A program made the position numbers and the translations under genes. Positions 36,901-47,715 of a stretch of 64,000 nucleotides of DNA are shown one piece after another. The stretch's first letter is position 1. Every line of letters begins with the position of its first letter. Source of the DNA: Marisa cornuarietis (lineage: Eukaryota > Mollusca > Gastropoda > Architaenioglossa > Ampullariidae). Under the pieces are notes generated by a model, which made no database searches, had not been told where the DNA came from, and saw nothing but the letters and a program-made list of their open reading frames with translations. The stretch spans positions 13,591,001 to 13,655,000 of the forward strand of contig SMMW01000575.1 of assembly GCA_004794655.1 (NCBI GenBank), given 5' to 3'.

Positions 36901-38283
36901 CCATATTCAAATTGGTAGACAGACCGTGTCGTGGATGGGGGGAAGCATCGCGTAGTTCTGATTCGGTCCTTCACATCAGCATTTGTTTTTAATGTAATGA
37001 ACAAACCTTCAAAGCTAAAGAAGGACATTTAAAACGGTGCATATTTCTATGCACTCTTAGAAACATATGCCTGCGTTTATGCACCTCACGCGCGCGCGCG
37101 CACGCACGCACGCACACACACACACACACACATCAGTGTGTAGGTACATCACTGTTTACTTGATTACCTGTGAATTCGCTTGCAAGCGATGGAGATGACT
37201 GCATGTTGTTTCATACGGTGTTAAATTAAAAAGACATGGGTTTTCTTTAGTTGAACTAATATTTGTTGTAGCGAAATTTCCCTCACCTTTTGATGTTACT
37301 GCAGGTTAGTGGACCACCGCCTTTGAAGGTTGTCCTCGCAGACCAAGAGAAGGAGCGTGAGCGAGAGACCCTGCTGGAGGACAAGAGCGAGGTGATTGAT
37401 GCGGAGGATCCGTCAATTTCCTACACACAAGACTGTCCCAGACTCTTTTGGAGGTGCTTTATTGGGAATTTCGAGTACCGCCTGAAGGTAGGAGTTCTAA
37501 ACCTCTGCTCCATGTGCATGTTTTTAATCTTATGGCGTTCGGTACCAAAACGATAAGCAGTGAAGCTCCTAAGGCATATGTAACCTTTGGTAACAGCAAA
37601 ACGCTAAGAGCTGAATTGTATTCAGGCATGGAGTGTTAAGTGCAACTTCTATTCACGTACACTTAGCTTGTTGTGTGCATGCTCTATCGAAACATCTTGA
37701 ATTACTTGAAAGGAACAATAAACTATTCACCAAACACGACCCCAACACATATATCAAACCAGGGGCATACTACCTGAGGTTTTTGATCTACAAACTAACA
37801 GGGTTTTTTTTCCTTTTACCCTAATCCTGGATTTTCTTTACGCTTAAGATAGTTTACGTTAACAAGTACTTGCTAGATAGCAAGTGTATTTATCAGCTTT
37901 ACATTGTCACTAAGCTTGCAAGAATCATCCTGACTTACGCTGACTGCTCCTAATATTAAAACAGTCTATACAATGAAACACTTCCATTCTGGGGAAGAAA
38001 CAGGGCCTCTTTCTTTGCCATGATCTAACTTTAGTTGCTGGCTCAGTGTAAGTTCCTCTTCTATGTGGGGAAGAAACGGGCTGCGCACTGATGTGATTTG
38101 CTGTTCTGTTCACAGCGCGTCATGGCCGCAGACCCAGAAGCCGGTAATAGCGTCAGCAACATCGACATGGTGTCCAGATACGCATTTCCGCTGACCTTCA
38201 TCATCATCAACATGCTTTACTGGTTCCTCTATCTGTACAATGACTCCGACGACTTCTTTGATACAGAATACATTGTTGCTTGA
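8371..38283 (+). CDS. GABA-A receptor-like Cys-loop anion channel subunit (9 exons, N-terminus missing)
   Basis: Join of 8371-8468, 16833-16900, 20083-20306, 29509-29591, 30020-30157, 30716-30868, 34001-34224, 37305-37487 and 38116-38283 gives one open frame of about 445 codons ending in TGA. All junctions are GT/AG and all phases fit. Seen in order: extracellular beta-sandwich with YFRQRW and RLTV; a Cys-loop with exactly 13 residues between the cysteines; WVSFWIN in M1; the anion-type PARV filter entering M2; the M3 motif [11 protein letters not shown]; an acidic then charged M3-M4 loop; M4 ending YWFLYLYND; and a short C-tail. The match is best to GABA-A alpha/GRD-type subunits, which normally lack the second (loop C) disulfide, as here. 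Expected role (family knowledge): plasma-membrane pentameric ligand-gated chloride channel. The signal peptide and first N-terminal exon(s) were not found; the first exon here starts in mid-codon. Ligand identity is not provable from sequence. Confidence 0.93.
8747..8826. repeat. (CA)n with CACG units
   Basis: CA repeats interrupted by several CACG units near 8793-8808, in the intron after channel exon A. Confidence 0.98.
9202..9399. repeat. Direct repeat copy 2 (about 198 bp)
   Basis: Second copy of the unit at 6432-6630, same orientation, with about a dozen scattered differences. Family unknown. Confidence 0.85.
9696..10901 (+). pseudogene. LINE ORF part 1: endonuclease
   Basis: Open frame ending prematurely at 10901 after a frameshift. 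Residues about 195-395 carry the endonuclease motifs; the first ~190 residues include a basic, Arg/His-rich stretch and may be partly 5' UTR. Confidence 0.8.
11021..11464 (+). pseudogene. LINE ORF part 2: linker
   Basis: Frame-shifted continuation between endonuclease and reverse transcriptase. Its frame is already open from about 10860 (ILDWV..SSDHYCV) and closes at 11464 after a second frame change. Confidence 0.75.
11562..13148 (+). pseudogene. LINE ORF part 3: reverse transcriptase
   Basis: 528 codons from the first ATG; the same frame is open back to about 11440. Contains all RT motifs, including YADDTQ with both catalytic Asp, and ends with [10 protein letters not shown]. The RT itself is intact. 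Confidence 0.92.
13389..16658 (+). other. Channel intron, no gene recognised
   Basis: Remaining part of the intron between exons A and B. A GC-richer patch at about 16230-16500 stands out but has no motif I recognise. Confidence 0.6.
16659..16770. repeat. (GC)n(GT)n(GA)n compound tract
   Basis: A GC run, a long GT run with one ATGT break, then GA, ending 62 bp before channel exon B. Confidence 0.98.
16833..16900 (+). CDS. Channel exon B: beta1 region
   Basis: The acceptor follows TCCTTTTACAG and the donor is GTGAGT. Encodes AVYVDTNM and [10 protein letters not shown], the conserved pre-loop-D segment of alpha-type GABA receptors. Phase is continuous with both neighbours. Confidence 0.9.
16901..20082 (+). 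other. Channel intron with minisatellite
   Basis: Holds the 42-bp-period minisatellite at 17.7 kb. Open frames at 18.3-19.4 kb lack any domain. Confidence 0.6.
17729..17995. repeat. Degenerate minisatellite, ~42-bp period
   Basis: About six imperfect units built on ATAAATGTTATACAGTACTA then GTGGAGTCACAGATTCTTGT CAT. The first three units are clearest; later ones carry insertions. Confidence 0.75.
20083..20306 (+). CDS. Channel exon C: loops D, A and E
   Basis: Encodes [12 protein letters not shown] (loop D region), HIWKPTTYF (loop A; alpha subunits usually have WKPDTF) and [13 protein letters not shown]. Bounded by AACAG and GTGAGC. Ends with AG, completed by G of the next exon to an Arg. 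Confidence 0.93.
20307..25589 (+). other. Channel intron (part of 9.2-kb intron C-D)
   Basis: Nothing beyond the (GAT)n tract. Scanned for a second Cys-loop exon (alternative splicing); none seen. Confidence 0.6.
22452..22529. repeat. (GAT)26 microsatellite
   Basis: Pure trinucleotide tract in a channel intron. The long poly-Asp, poly-Met and poly-Ser readings across it are artefacts. Confidence 0.99.
25590..26320 (+). mobile_element. LINE C-terminal remnant with CCHC-type motif
   Basis: Decayed coding sequence in shifting frames: [28 protein letters not shown] with SNKALRD; and [19 protein letters not shown], a Cys-x2-Cys...His-x4-Cys motif as found after the RT in several LINE clades. A LINE-like 3' end with GCAATAAATTTCATTCGTCC follows at 26291-26310. 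Confidence 0.7.
26321..28859 (+). other. Channel intron, no gene recognised
   Basis: AT-rich, with the (AAT)n tract and short open frames without recognisable domains. Confidence 0.6.
27503..27545. repeat. (AAT)n microsatellite
   Basis: About 14 units. Confidence 0.98.
28860..29330 (+). mobile_element. Decayed LINE reverse-transcriptase fragment
   Basis: [33 protein letters not shown] then SADNIVLFC (catalytic ADD changed to ADN), [16 protein letters not shown] and YKYLGMI, in two frames with stops. Probably the same LINE type as 25590-26320, but a separate piece because RT normally precedes the C-terminal part. Confidence 0.75.
29509..29591 (+). CDS. Channel exon D: Cys-loop exon
   Basis: Short 83-bp exon found by phase and motif. 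Acceptor TGTCAAG, donor GTGAGT. Encodes [10 protein letters not shown], then the Cys-loop with YPMD and 13 residues between cysteines, then PLYVGS. The segment before YPMD is LSR, where alpha subunits usually carry an acidic residue, so the loop is somewhat divergent. Confidence 0.9.
30020..30157 (+). CDS. Channel exon E: loops F and C
   Basis: Begins by completing Phe, then [11 protein letters not shown], and ends near TRMNRLG. Loop C carries no cysteine pair, as is normal for GABA-A-type subunits. Donor GTAACT. Confidence 0.93.
30267..30324. repeat. (GT)n microsatellite
   Basis: Lies 110 bp after channel exon E. Confidence 0.98.
30418..30682. mobile_element. MITE with terminal inverted repeats
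   Basis: Left end GGGCCAGTTGCACAACACG TTTCTAA; right end is its reverse complement, TTAGAAATGTGTTGTGC AACTGGCCCC. Arms of about 27 bp, element about 265 bp, no coding capacity. Flanks are CAT on the left and ATAAC on the right, so a short AT duplication or a decayed longer one is possible. Confidence 0.85.
30716..30868 (+). CDS. Channel exon F: pre-M1, M1 and start of M2
   Basis: Encodes the last extracellular strand, then [15 protein letters not shown] and WVSFWIN (M1), and [13 protein letters not shown] at the inner mouth of M2. PAR at this position marks anion-selective channels (family knowledge). Its acceptor lies 34 bp after a MITE. Confidence 0.95.
30908..31042. repeat. (CA)n(CACT)n(CT)n compound tract
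   Basis: Begins 40 bp after channel exon F: CA units, then CACT units, then T-interrupted CT runs. Confidence 0.97.
31043..33889 (+). other. Channel intron F-G
   Basis: Holds the SINE at 31.9 kb. The 160-codon - strand frame at 31743-32225 crosses that SINE and is not a gene. Confidence 0.6.
31860..32045 (-). mobile_element. tRNA-derived SINE
   Basis: The - strand carries an RNA polymerase III A box (TAGCGCAGCGG, 32037-32027) and B box (GGTTCAGATCT, 31994-31984), 33 bp apart as in a tRNA head, followed by an unrelated body. Lies in the channel intron, antisense. Confidence 0.65.
33890..33990. repeat. (ATC)n(TTC)n(TTA)n tract at a splice acceptor
   Basis: Ends 10 bp before channel exon G, supplying its pyrimidine tract. 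Confidence 0.98.
34001..34224 (+). CDS. Channel exon G: M2, M3 and start of cytoplasmic loop
   Basis: Starts inside M2 ([11 protein letters not shown]), then [16 protein letters not shown]3 with [11 protein letters not shown], and an acidic run of Glu/Asp at the start of the M3-M4 loop. The acceptor TACTAG directly follows a pyrimidine-rich microsatellite at 33890-33990. Donor GTGAGT. Confidence 0.95.
35571..35596. repeat. (TATG)n microsatellite
   Basis: Six to seven tetranucleotide units. Confidence 0.95.
37087..37132. repeat. (CG)n(CACG)n(CA)n tract
   Basis: Alternating purine-pyrimidine, in the intron before channel exon H. Confidence 0.97.
37305..37487 (+). CDS. Channel exon H: M3-M4 cytoplasmic loop
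   Basis: 61 codons, phase 0 at both ends. Highly charged ([15 protein letters not shown]), with a Cys/Trp/Phe cluster (CPRLFWRCF) near the end. Such loops usually carry trafficking and phosphorylation sites; none can be assigned with certainty. Confidence 0.9.
38116..38283 (+). CDS. Channel exon I: M4 and C-terminus
   Basis: Encodes [18 protein letters not shown] (M4), the tail [14 protein letters not shown] and a TGA stop. The acceptor follows TGTTCACAG. Confidence 0.95.
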   Translation, partial: RVMAADPEAGNSVSNIDMVSRYAFPLTFIIINMLYWFLYLYNDSDDFFDTEYIVA

Positions 38284-38570
38284 GTGAAGTCCTAACAGGA
38301 CCAGCTGCCTTCTTACATTAAACACTACAGCAAAGTAGGCTACTCTTTCCTAATCTTGTGACATCACTGTCATTCCTGCTGATTACTACTTATGTTGTCG
38401 AATATGATGTCCGCATATGTGTTATTACTTTATCACACTTTAACCCACTTGCCTTCCCCCTCCGCCAAAGAAACAGCTTTAACAGTTGCACCTTCACTCT
38501 TACACTTTTAAGGGGTTTTTCTAAATGAAAGAAGTCACTTTTACTTTAGTGTTACAAGAAACCTGTACAT

Positions 38571-38576
38571 AATAAA
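38571..38576 (+). promoter_or_regulatory. Poly(A) signal of channel gene
   Basis: AATAAA about 290 bp after the TGA stop, followed by T/G-rich sequence. It is the first canonical hexamer downstream. Confidence 0.7.
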
Positions 38577-38646
38577 TATGCTTGTAAGAATAATACAGAT
38601 GTTTTCCTTGCAGAAAGTCTTTGGGCATGTTTTTCTTGTTTGGAGA

Positions 38647-38649
<3 letters not shown>

Positions 38650-38696
<47 letters not shown>

Positions 38697-38711
38697 TGCG
38701 TGTGCGTGCGT
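38650..38711. repeat. (GT)n(GCGT)n tract
   Basis: Starts about 75 bp after the channel poly(A) signal. Confidence 0.97.
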
Positions 38712-39144
38712 AAGTATACCTCTATTACTTTACGCTTATTTGTTTTCGCTCCATTATACCACGAACTTGTATTAATACACGTCCATGATTATATACAGGA
38801 ATGATAAAAGAAATTAAGAACTATGTTTTTAAAAAAATACATAAAAAACATTACAATCATAATTATGTAAAGGTATAACATCAAGTTTGTTTTGAATTCG
38901 CGATGAGTCTTGCTAGGGATTTAAATTCATAGTTTCCAGACATCCCCTACTGACATCTAAGACTTCTTCTTTACGACGATGACAGAGATGATAAGAAAGT
39001 GGTCAGGAATCTTAGAAAGACGTTATGTTAAATATAACGAATGCATTTCGTCAATTATTCAGCGCATGCGCAGTACGCGCAAGTCGGTGGTTAAAGCGGA
39101 TGTAGGGGTCAGCCATTCAGTTGCTTTTACCGAGACACATGAGC

Positions 39145-39390
39145 GTAAAGAGAAGGGGCGAAAAAGATCATTGCTGTGTTATAAATTGCTGCAACAGTAA
39201 ATTAAAAAATGGAGGAAAAAAGTTAATATTATCTGCTTTCCAGATAGTAAATGCCTGAAAACTCGTCAGACAAAAATTGGGGTTGTGTTGTACGCGATAC
39301 GAAGAGAGAACTTTGTGCTGACAGCAAACTCAACAGTATGGGGTCGACATTTAAGATTTTCACACAAATAACCTGCGTTTATCAGCTAGA
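39145..39390 (+). pseudogene. THAP-domain remnant
   Basis: Across frames: HCCVINCCNSKLKNGGKK; then CFPDSKCLKTRQTK, followed by AIRRENFVLTANSTVWGRHL. This matches the THAP pattern FP...W..AIRREN...CGRHF, with the third Cys changed to Trp. Decayed and not obviously homologous at DNA level to the copies at 1.5 and 6.9 kb. Confidence 0.55.
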
Positions 39391-41594
39391 TCCCAGCATT
39401 ACATCGTGGGTATAAAAGTGAGAGTACACAAGCGTCACCGCGACGAGCAAAACAACTGCTTACAGTGTCCGCTCGAACTTCTTTGCAAGACCTGGAGAAA
39501 AGTGATGTGAAAGATGTGCGCTGCAGCGTCAGACATTGATTCCGAAATAACAGCGAGAGGAGGGAACGTGATATACATTAGTAAATGTATTAATAATAAA
39601 TATCTATAATCTGTCACACAATTAATATTGTTTTGGTACAGGAACAAAAATACGCAGAGTTATGTTTGCTTACTGCCTTTAAATTTTACTGTAATATGCT
39701 TGCCAAATCCCATATATATATATATATATAGAAAGAGAGCAATAAATAAGAAATACTTTTCGTGACAGCTTTGACGAAGTACCCTGCTACACCTCCCCTC
39801 AAACACACACACATAGGGGAAACAGAATTTATTTTCTAGGCATTATACGAGCCTGTCCGCATACCATTTAAATAAATAAAATATATTGTGCAAAACACAC
39901 TGAAATAATCGTTGTTCTTTTAAACTTGCTATTTATTAAAAGCCCATACAACTATTAAATTAGGTTTATAGTTGTGCTGATCAATAAGTATGCTGCTCAT
40001 GGATCAGCTACTTTGGTTGAAATGAGTGAAAACGACTCCACCCCTTCTATCTAGTGCTCCGTGTTCGGGAAGACAGGTGTTGATAACAGCGCCCGACATT
40101 TGTTGTCTCCGCCAGCGTACAGCTAGCGGTGGAAGAGCGAGATACAGGCAAACCGTGCAGGACTCTTTCACGCATTAAGCAGACTAAGTCACGCTTTGCT
40201 TTCACCAGTTTGCTTTGTTTCCTCTATCCACTACCTAAGATTACTACTTCGGCAATACCAGGCAACTATGAAAATGGCTACGAGCTTCTCTTTGATTTAA
40301 ATCGCTCTTTCTCCATGTTAACGAAGCTGAAATCGTGAAGCTCTCAGAAGACGCCCACAGTGAAAGAACACTACAAACCACGTAAGCTCCCCCGTCCAGT
40401 CCGACTAGCGCTCCGCAATAAGAAAGCTGCTAAATGCTGACTGGATGCTACCCTAGGTCACTGACCATGACTAAATACCCTCATTGACCTCCTTTGTCAG
40501 TACGAGACAAAATACTAAAGTGTTATGAGACTGGCCGCCTTATTGGATCGAAATAATCAGTAAATGGTAGGCCAACCTGGATGGGAACCGAGTTCAAAGA
40601 TTGTCAACAATGGACAGAAGTGACTGTTGTATGACATGTCCTTATAAGATGCCTTCAGTTCGAGTTTCGTGCTGTCCTTAGAATGACGTCATGCTCAGAT
40701 TTACTGAAGAAAGATTTCTTGTGGATACATGACGACGCGTCCTTGCTATCAATCGCTAACAAAATCCCTTTGCCATTCCACGTTCCTGATGAGGTTTCTA
40801 ATACATTTTAGCTCCAGTACATTTGGTGGTAAGTTTAAAGGTCATTCGAACGCTTATTAAACCTAATTTCTTTACACCATCATTAGCCCAGTGCAAGCCG
40901 TGGTTCTAGCGATATCCTTAAATCAGAAGTGGATTTGAATCGGGGTTAAAACATCACCTGACTTCTGTCAAAACTATCCCTGAACAGCTAAAAATCTTTC
41001 TTTTCCCATTTTGAACTCCTTTCATTCCTACCCGTCCTTTCTTCCTCCTTCTTCTTTAGCTCGTTCTCTCTTTTTCTCTGTGTGACGGTTAGAGGCACTC
41101 AGACACGTTTCTCTCTCTCCCTTTCCAATTCTTGCCACACTCATTTTTAGCTATTCCTGACTTCTTGACGTCTTCGATACCCTTCTGCCTCTCGTCAGTT
41201 CCCTCCCCTTTCTGCGACAGCTTTTCAGCAAGGAGACCAGAGTACCGGCAGGCAGCACGTGTCGCTGCAGTGTTGTTTCGCTCCCGGAGATGAGCTAGCA
41301 AGTGATCCCCCGGCTTCCGATTTTGGCGAGTAAAGGGCTCCGGATGAACGGCGACAAACAGCGAGGGACACGCAATTCTAATGGCCCTTGTCACTGCTTT
41401 TAGGGCCACATAAAAAGGGAGTCCCTTCTTCGACAACAGACTGCTTCCGTCGCTTAAGTATTCCATTCTCTTCAATTTGAGTCCAGACCCAGCTTGGGCA
41501 GACCAAGTCATACTGAGGAACGCAAGTTAGCTTCCTTTCTAACAGAGAAGTAGGTGAAAAAGGATAAAGAAGCGAGAAGAAGTAGGAAAAGGAT

Positions 41595-41840
41595 AAGATA
41601 AAACTTTATTTGTCCCGGAGGGCAATTTGGGGGCAATTCGATAACCAAACATAAAAACCATCACAACACATTAGTATGTACCAAACAGACTTTCACATTC
41701 ATGTTTCATTCATTCACACTCAGAACCATTCAAAAGACGCACGGCCGAAAAAACAAAGGACAGCCTCAGTCTGTTGGTCCTGCACGCAGGTATACAAAAT
41801 CGGCGGCCCGATGGGAGCTGGACAATTTCTCTCGACAGGA
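41595..41840 (-). mobile_element. Possible LINE/SINE 3' end
   Basis: On the - strand, GCCCTCCGGGACAAATAAAG TTTTATC resembles the 3' termini of several LINE families. No coding motif recognised. Confidence 0.35.
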
Positions 41841-44082
41841 CATGCCTGTCATCACGAAATACCAATAGAAGAGAATTTCAGCGATATATCTAAGACTACT
41901 CTGGAATCCAGATCAGATGTGTACCTTTGTCAACATTGTCTGATTTATATACACTTATTGAAAACTAGTGTATGTTTAGCTAGCATGGTTTGTCTACAAA
42001 TATTGTTGGTTACCTGGTTTATTTAACAAACTTGTTCCAAACCGGCTTAACCTTTTAGCTAAGCTTGGTTATTTTGCTATCATTATAAAATGACACAACA
42101 AGACAACAACGTGTACTATACCTCGTATAGCAAAAACCCAGGTATAAACTTAAAAAGTTTACTTCGTTCATATCATGTTTAGTGGTGGGATTTTTTTTTA
42201 AGTTTACGTAAAGTTTTAATCACCCAGCATGTACGTTTAATATAACATATGACCGCACAATGCTTGCAAGCAAGGGGATTACTATCTAAAGGGTTGAAAA
42301 TAAAGGAACACATATAAACCCTCCAGTTATCAGAATATGCAAATGTTCCGTCTTTGGTGTGTTCCGTTTACTTCCGTGCACTCAGCAGGATACCTCAAGC
42401 ACGAAACTAGAAAATTTGTAGGGTAAATAAGCAACAGCTTGGCCCTCAACTTCCTACCCCCTATTAGCCACCAAGCCTCAGAAACGTCTTTCAAATGCAA
42501 AACTTCTTTGGCAACGTAATATACTTGAAGCCCTGGCAATGCAGACAACGCGTCACTGTTCTCAGAGGACGCCTAAATGTCAAGCGATTTTTTGACCCTC
42601 ATTCTGCATAGCCTTTCTCTACAAAGACACTTTCTTCCAACGCATATTGGTTTTAATTATGACCCGAGACGGATAAGGAAAGTACTCAGCAGCATCTGAG
42701 GGGGTGGGGTGAGTGGAAACAGAGTTTGCCCGATTTCCTCCACCTACAAAGATACGATTCAGCGTTTGGAGTCATCAAAATGCTCTTTAACACGTCGCTT
42801 AAATGATAGAGATGTCACATGGATATTCTTTTAACCTAGATAACGCTTCAAACTAATGTTTGAGTGTGAAGCCGTTTCCATCAATCATGTCTGGATTTAG
42901 AAGACCAAGCACTTAAAGACTCGATTATGTTAAGAATCTTGACAGTGACATCGACATTAGTTTGTGCTAAAGATCCTGGCTAGTAAAAAAAACAAAACAA
43001 AAAAAAACACTCGTCTTCATCACTGAGTCATATAACTGGTTGGATGAGAAAGAGTGCGGCTGCATGAGCGCTTGTGGGGTGGGAGAGTTCAGTGTGGAGT
43101 ATGTTTGCAAATATGAGAGTGCGCGTGCATCACAAGTGTACGTACTTGATCGAGCGAAAGTGCTAATGACAGAGTGGGTAGGGGTGGAGAGGGTAAGATA
43201 ATCTGAAGGACAGAAAAAAGGAAAAATAAATGGATTCAGCTGTCCTGCACTACACTGCGTGCTTCATGAATCAATCTCATTAAAATACAGACATCGTTTT
43301 CGTGCACAGTAAGATTTGTTGCCTCACAACAACAACAAACTCAAAAGCTCTAAAACTACTTTTCACTTCACCTGTTTGTATGCTAGGTAAAGTAATTTAG
43401 GCACTCGTTCCTTTTGTGAAAGTCTGACTGCTACAGATTTCTCCGCTTTTACAAGCGGTAGCTGGCACAAAGGTCAATCCACTCCCGACATGATCTAGCT
43501 GCGAAATAAGCGCGACAATATGTATGGAAATGTGAGGCGAATTAAGTGCAAGTTCCTCGCGCCTCATAATCAGCGCCTCCGTCATCCCTTGGTCATCTCG
43601 TTAGACCGAGTGTCGCCCGTCGCGTGGGAGGAGCTCGGCTAAGCCTCCACGCCGAACGACGCATCGTATCTCGAAGGGTACTTGATCATGTACCGGCTGG
43701 CCGACCGTACGAGAAAGTAACTCTTCTTTGCATTTCAATACAGTTCTTCATCAGTCCCCCTTTTTCTCGTTTCCGACCATTCGGAAAATTATTTCCTGTT
43801 TCGCGGAGGTGAGTGTGCGGCGTGGGAAAAGGGTCAAACGGGGAGGACAGTGTGGGTAAAGGCCACTTTTTCCCCAGAGTGTTGTGTCGGTCACATGAGA
43901 ATTATTTTGGTTCTAATTAACAATACACAGCTGCGTGTGATCTTATTTGGTGGTTAGCTAAAGCATGTGTTCTCGCTTTCTCGCTCGCTCTGTGCGATAA
44001 AAAGGGGAGATTGGTATTTTCTGAGGAAATGTTGCTGCCCAGTAGCAAATATAGTCTGTAAATGTGTGTGCTGGTTTGTTTG

Positions 44083-44083
44083 G

Positions 44084-44117
<34 letters not shown>
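44083..44117. repeat. (GT)n(GA)n tract
   Basis: Short compound microsatellite between the two genes. Confidence 0.95.
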
Positions 44118-45162
44118 TTACGAGCTTAAAGATGTATTAGTGTTTGAGCATACACTCATACACATCGAGGACTTAATACGTATTCATTGCGCGCATTTCC
44201 TAGTGTACAGAAACAAATTTAAATTTGCATCCATGCCAGGTTTTTCAACATTGTTCTATTTCTTTATTCTTTTTATTCTACTTTTGTGGCTTTGTTTTCT
44301 TTTTTACGTTGATTCTAATATAACAGACTATATTAAAAAAATCATGCGAATGTATTAAACTTGGTGAAGTAATACGTAATAATAGCATTCATATAAACTG
44401 ACAATCTCTGTAAGGTAATCACATTGCTACTATAGCAGTTCCATTGTCTAGCTATGTCGGTGAACCGTGAGATAGCAAACGCCTGATGAGACAAGTTATA
44501 GTTGGTGTGAGCAGTAATGACCTGACCTGCGTCTGTAGTTGAGCATAATGTAATGGAAATAATCGAAGTCGCGTTCTGGTACTTGCTGCTCACACCGGGG
44601 ACTAAACACACTGTCGCTGGACTTAAGCCAATGACAGATTTGCATCCGTCGACTGCTTAGTGCGAGGTCACAGTCACACAGCGCCATTTCAGAGGCCCAT
44701 TGGTTCCATTCCATGTGCAGAACCAAGCACCAAACTGCGTGTAAACTGTGCGTAGACCAAGCTAATGGAGCTGAAAGCAATGCCTCTATGCTCATGATGA
44801 CAACGCATCTAAGAAGCTGGGCTACAGAGCAACATTATCATTGTGACAGAGGGGCGAGCTTGATTTTTTAAGTGATGACAGCCGCACCGTAAAGTGTTAT
44901 CAACATAATTTCATCATCTTGTGAGTACATGGAACAGCAGGCAGCCACGTTTGTTTTTACAATCTGGCTTTAGAGGAGCAGCTTTCGTGCATGAAACCTT
45001 AGCAGCGAGGACTCTCGGGAGCCACGCCTTGTCCCGAGACTAGAGCGCAGTCTGCAAACATTACTGGGGCTGGATGCTAATACCTACGCTGTGGTGCAGA
45101 CGTTTCAGAAAGATAAGAAAGCCATGGGCGGCTGCTTAGATCTAGTCTGTTTTTAAATGAGA

Positions 45163-45167
<5 letters not shown>

Positions 45168-45221
<54 letters not shown>
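45168..45221. repeat. (CA)n microsatellite
   Basis: About 27 pure units between the two genes. Confidence 0.98.
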
Positions 45222-45222
<1 letters not shown>

Positions 45223-47715
45223 TTTATTATTAACGTGAGGACACAGCTGATGACCGTGTTTTTCACTACCCTCTCCACCAAAAATATATTACAAAAGACA
45301 AACATTAATTACCACAACAAAAGCATTTATTTTCAAAGCAGATAATTTAACTATCTTGCTCGATTGCTTACGTGTATTCCGTCTCATCGTAATTTAGTGT
45401 CAAATCTTCTTACATCTATTTACTGATCCTTTAAACTAGACTCTCCAACGTCTGTATTGGGCAAGCCATCTTCCTGCTAGAACTTTTTAGCGCTCTTGTT
45501 TCGAATGCGATTTAATATTGAGATCTTCTTGTCCCTGTATTGGGACCGGTCATTTACCATTAGACACGATTATCCGCGGGATGTCATTTCGTGTTGCTCT
45601 GTGAGACGGTTCTTGCTGTGTTTCTGAAGCTGTCCTTTTAAAAGAAACTGGCTCCTAATCGTCTTATTTCGGTTCTGATGCATGAACCGACATAAAAGCT
45701 GAAGGATATTTTTTTTCTTCCCGAGTCCTCCTCAGTCTGTAACAACAACAAAAATTAAAAAACAAAACAAAATCTTGCCATGCTGGTCAAAGCTTTTGGG
45801 TGCCAGGGAGGCAGTCTTATATTATTATCTCTTATCCGGTTGAGGTTTCGTTGAAAAGGCGGCTAGACTGAGGCTAGACATGTTTCCCGGATCACATCAC
45901 AAACACGAAAACGTCACACATTGACTATCCATAACATTTCTTTCGTTTTTGACACTTCGCCTTTCTCTGCTTCAGATGTCTAGTAAGCTCGTTTGGTTTC
46001 TCGATGAAGTTCAAGGAGGAGCTTTCTTCAAAGGGAGATAAATACGCTGTATCTGAAGTTCCAATGCTTTTTGTTCGAGATGTTATGTGATGCTCGCTGG
46101 TGGTCATGAAGGCTGGCTAAGAATGGCGCCTTCAACAACAACGTCGATGCAGCCTGTACGTCTCCATGAATTTATCAGTTGATAAATTCGGGTTTTTTTC
46201 TTATATTTAATTATTATTTGTAAGCTATGTTTTTTATTGCGCACTTTTTTTCTTCATTCCCTGTCAGTCAGGCCTTAAAATTTCTACACGTGCCTCCAGT
46301 TAGACTGGGTTAGTCGCTTTTTCGTTCTTTAGAAGTCTCCACACACGAAATTATTTCTTAAACTTTAAAAGAAAAAAGATAATCCTTTATTTGATCCTCC
46401 CTCTCTTTCCCCCCTTGTTAATTGATACTTGTACGTGTATACGTTAGCACTTAATTAAACACATACCTTAAAAAACATTCGTTAATAGCTCTGAAATGTT
46501 TGTGCCAGTAATTGTAACTACACATTACAAAATAGATAAAAATGCGTCTTTCGTAAAATTTGTGATCAGTCGTGGATCGTGTTCAGGCAGCAACGTATCT
46601 AACGTGTGGTTAGCCTTTAGTTCCGTTTCTGCACATTTGAACTTCGTAAAATTAACCCTTTTGACACTTCAGCTGACAGTAAACTTTTGAGCTTCTAGCA
46701 ATGTTTATTACTCTTCAGTGCTTGCACAGATTTTTCTTTCGTTTTTTTTAGTGGGGGGGGGGGGAAACGGTCGTTCCTTTGTGTTTCCTGCTTTTCGTAT
46801 GACAAAGATTATTAACAAATACTTATTTTGGTACATTTGTTACTCCACACCAAGCGAAAATTACTAACTGCTGAAATACCTTGAAAAACCCAGGCGGCGA
46901 TCTAGTCTCACTTTTTGCATTCGCATTGACTTCCACGTTTATCTCTACTAACACAAGCGTGAACTTTGTCAACATCTAGAAATATGCGTTTTGATTTTAA
47001 AGCCTGGAAGATTACTTTTCTCCGCTGCACTCGAGTAGACGCTAAACGAAACGCATAATAAAAAGGACTGGCCTCGGTCACAATGACCCTTCCGGAGGAA
47101 AAAAAAATGTGGTGACGTCTCGAAGACGTTTTGCTAGTCAACAACTCGATTCATTACACGCCGCTAGCGCTGGGGAAGGGAGATGTCAAGATGTTTAACA
47201 GCGACACGGCAGCTCGCTTGTCTCTCTTCACTTCTAAGACTGCCGAGATGGAAGTTACCGACAGGTCGGTAGAAAGACTGCAAGACAAAGTGAAGACAGG
47301 GAGATACAGACAGCAAAAGAAGGGAAGCAGGAGTAAGACGTGAGAGGGTAGAATAGGTTGTAAACAGGAAATCTGGTTGACTGACAGACTAAGCCGTGAA
47401 ATAACCGAAGCAAAATAAATATTCATACAGTGTGGCTGCCCTATGGCCCATGGAGAGTGACGCTGAAAGCATTACGAAAGAAAAAAGTAACCATGCAACT
47501 AGGTCATTTCGTTACAAGACAGACAGAAGTAAAAAAAACAGAAAGAGAAACGCTTTTTAGTAATTAGAGACAGAAAAAATATTGAGACAAATACAGAAAC
47601 AGAGAGAGAGAGAAGAGGAAAGTAACAAATGGGTTTTAACTTTGAATCCTGGGAGACAAAGAAAAAAATTAGAACTGGATCAGTAGACGAGAAGATAACT
47701 TGAGTGCGAGCTTTT

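Larger units (their letters stand above)
34225..37304 (+). other. Channel intron G-H
   Basis: No exon or repeat family recognised apart from two short microsatellites. Confidence 0.6.
38712..47715. other. Convergent intergenic region
   Basis: Lies between the 3' ends of the two genes. Contains a THAP remnant, a possible LINE tail and microsatellites. The 140-codon - strand frame at 41089-41511 and others lack recognisable domains. A perfect 10-bp inverted repeat with 2-bp loop lies at 46168-46189, of unknown meaning. Confidence 0.5.

Noticed and set aside
41089..41511. 140-codon - strand ORF between the genes
   Set aside because: No recognised motif, no clear splice sites or neighbours; could be chance or decayed repeat.
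46168..46189. Perfect 10-bp hairpin followed by T-run, resembling a bacterial terminator
   Set aside because: Eukaryotic intergenic DNA; such hairpins arise by chance in AT-rich sequence.
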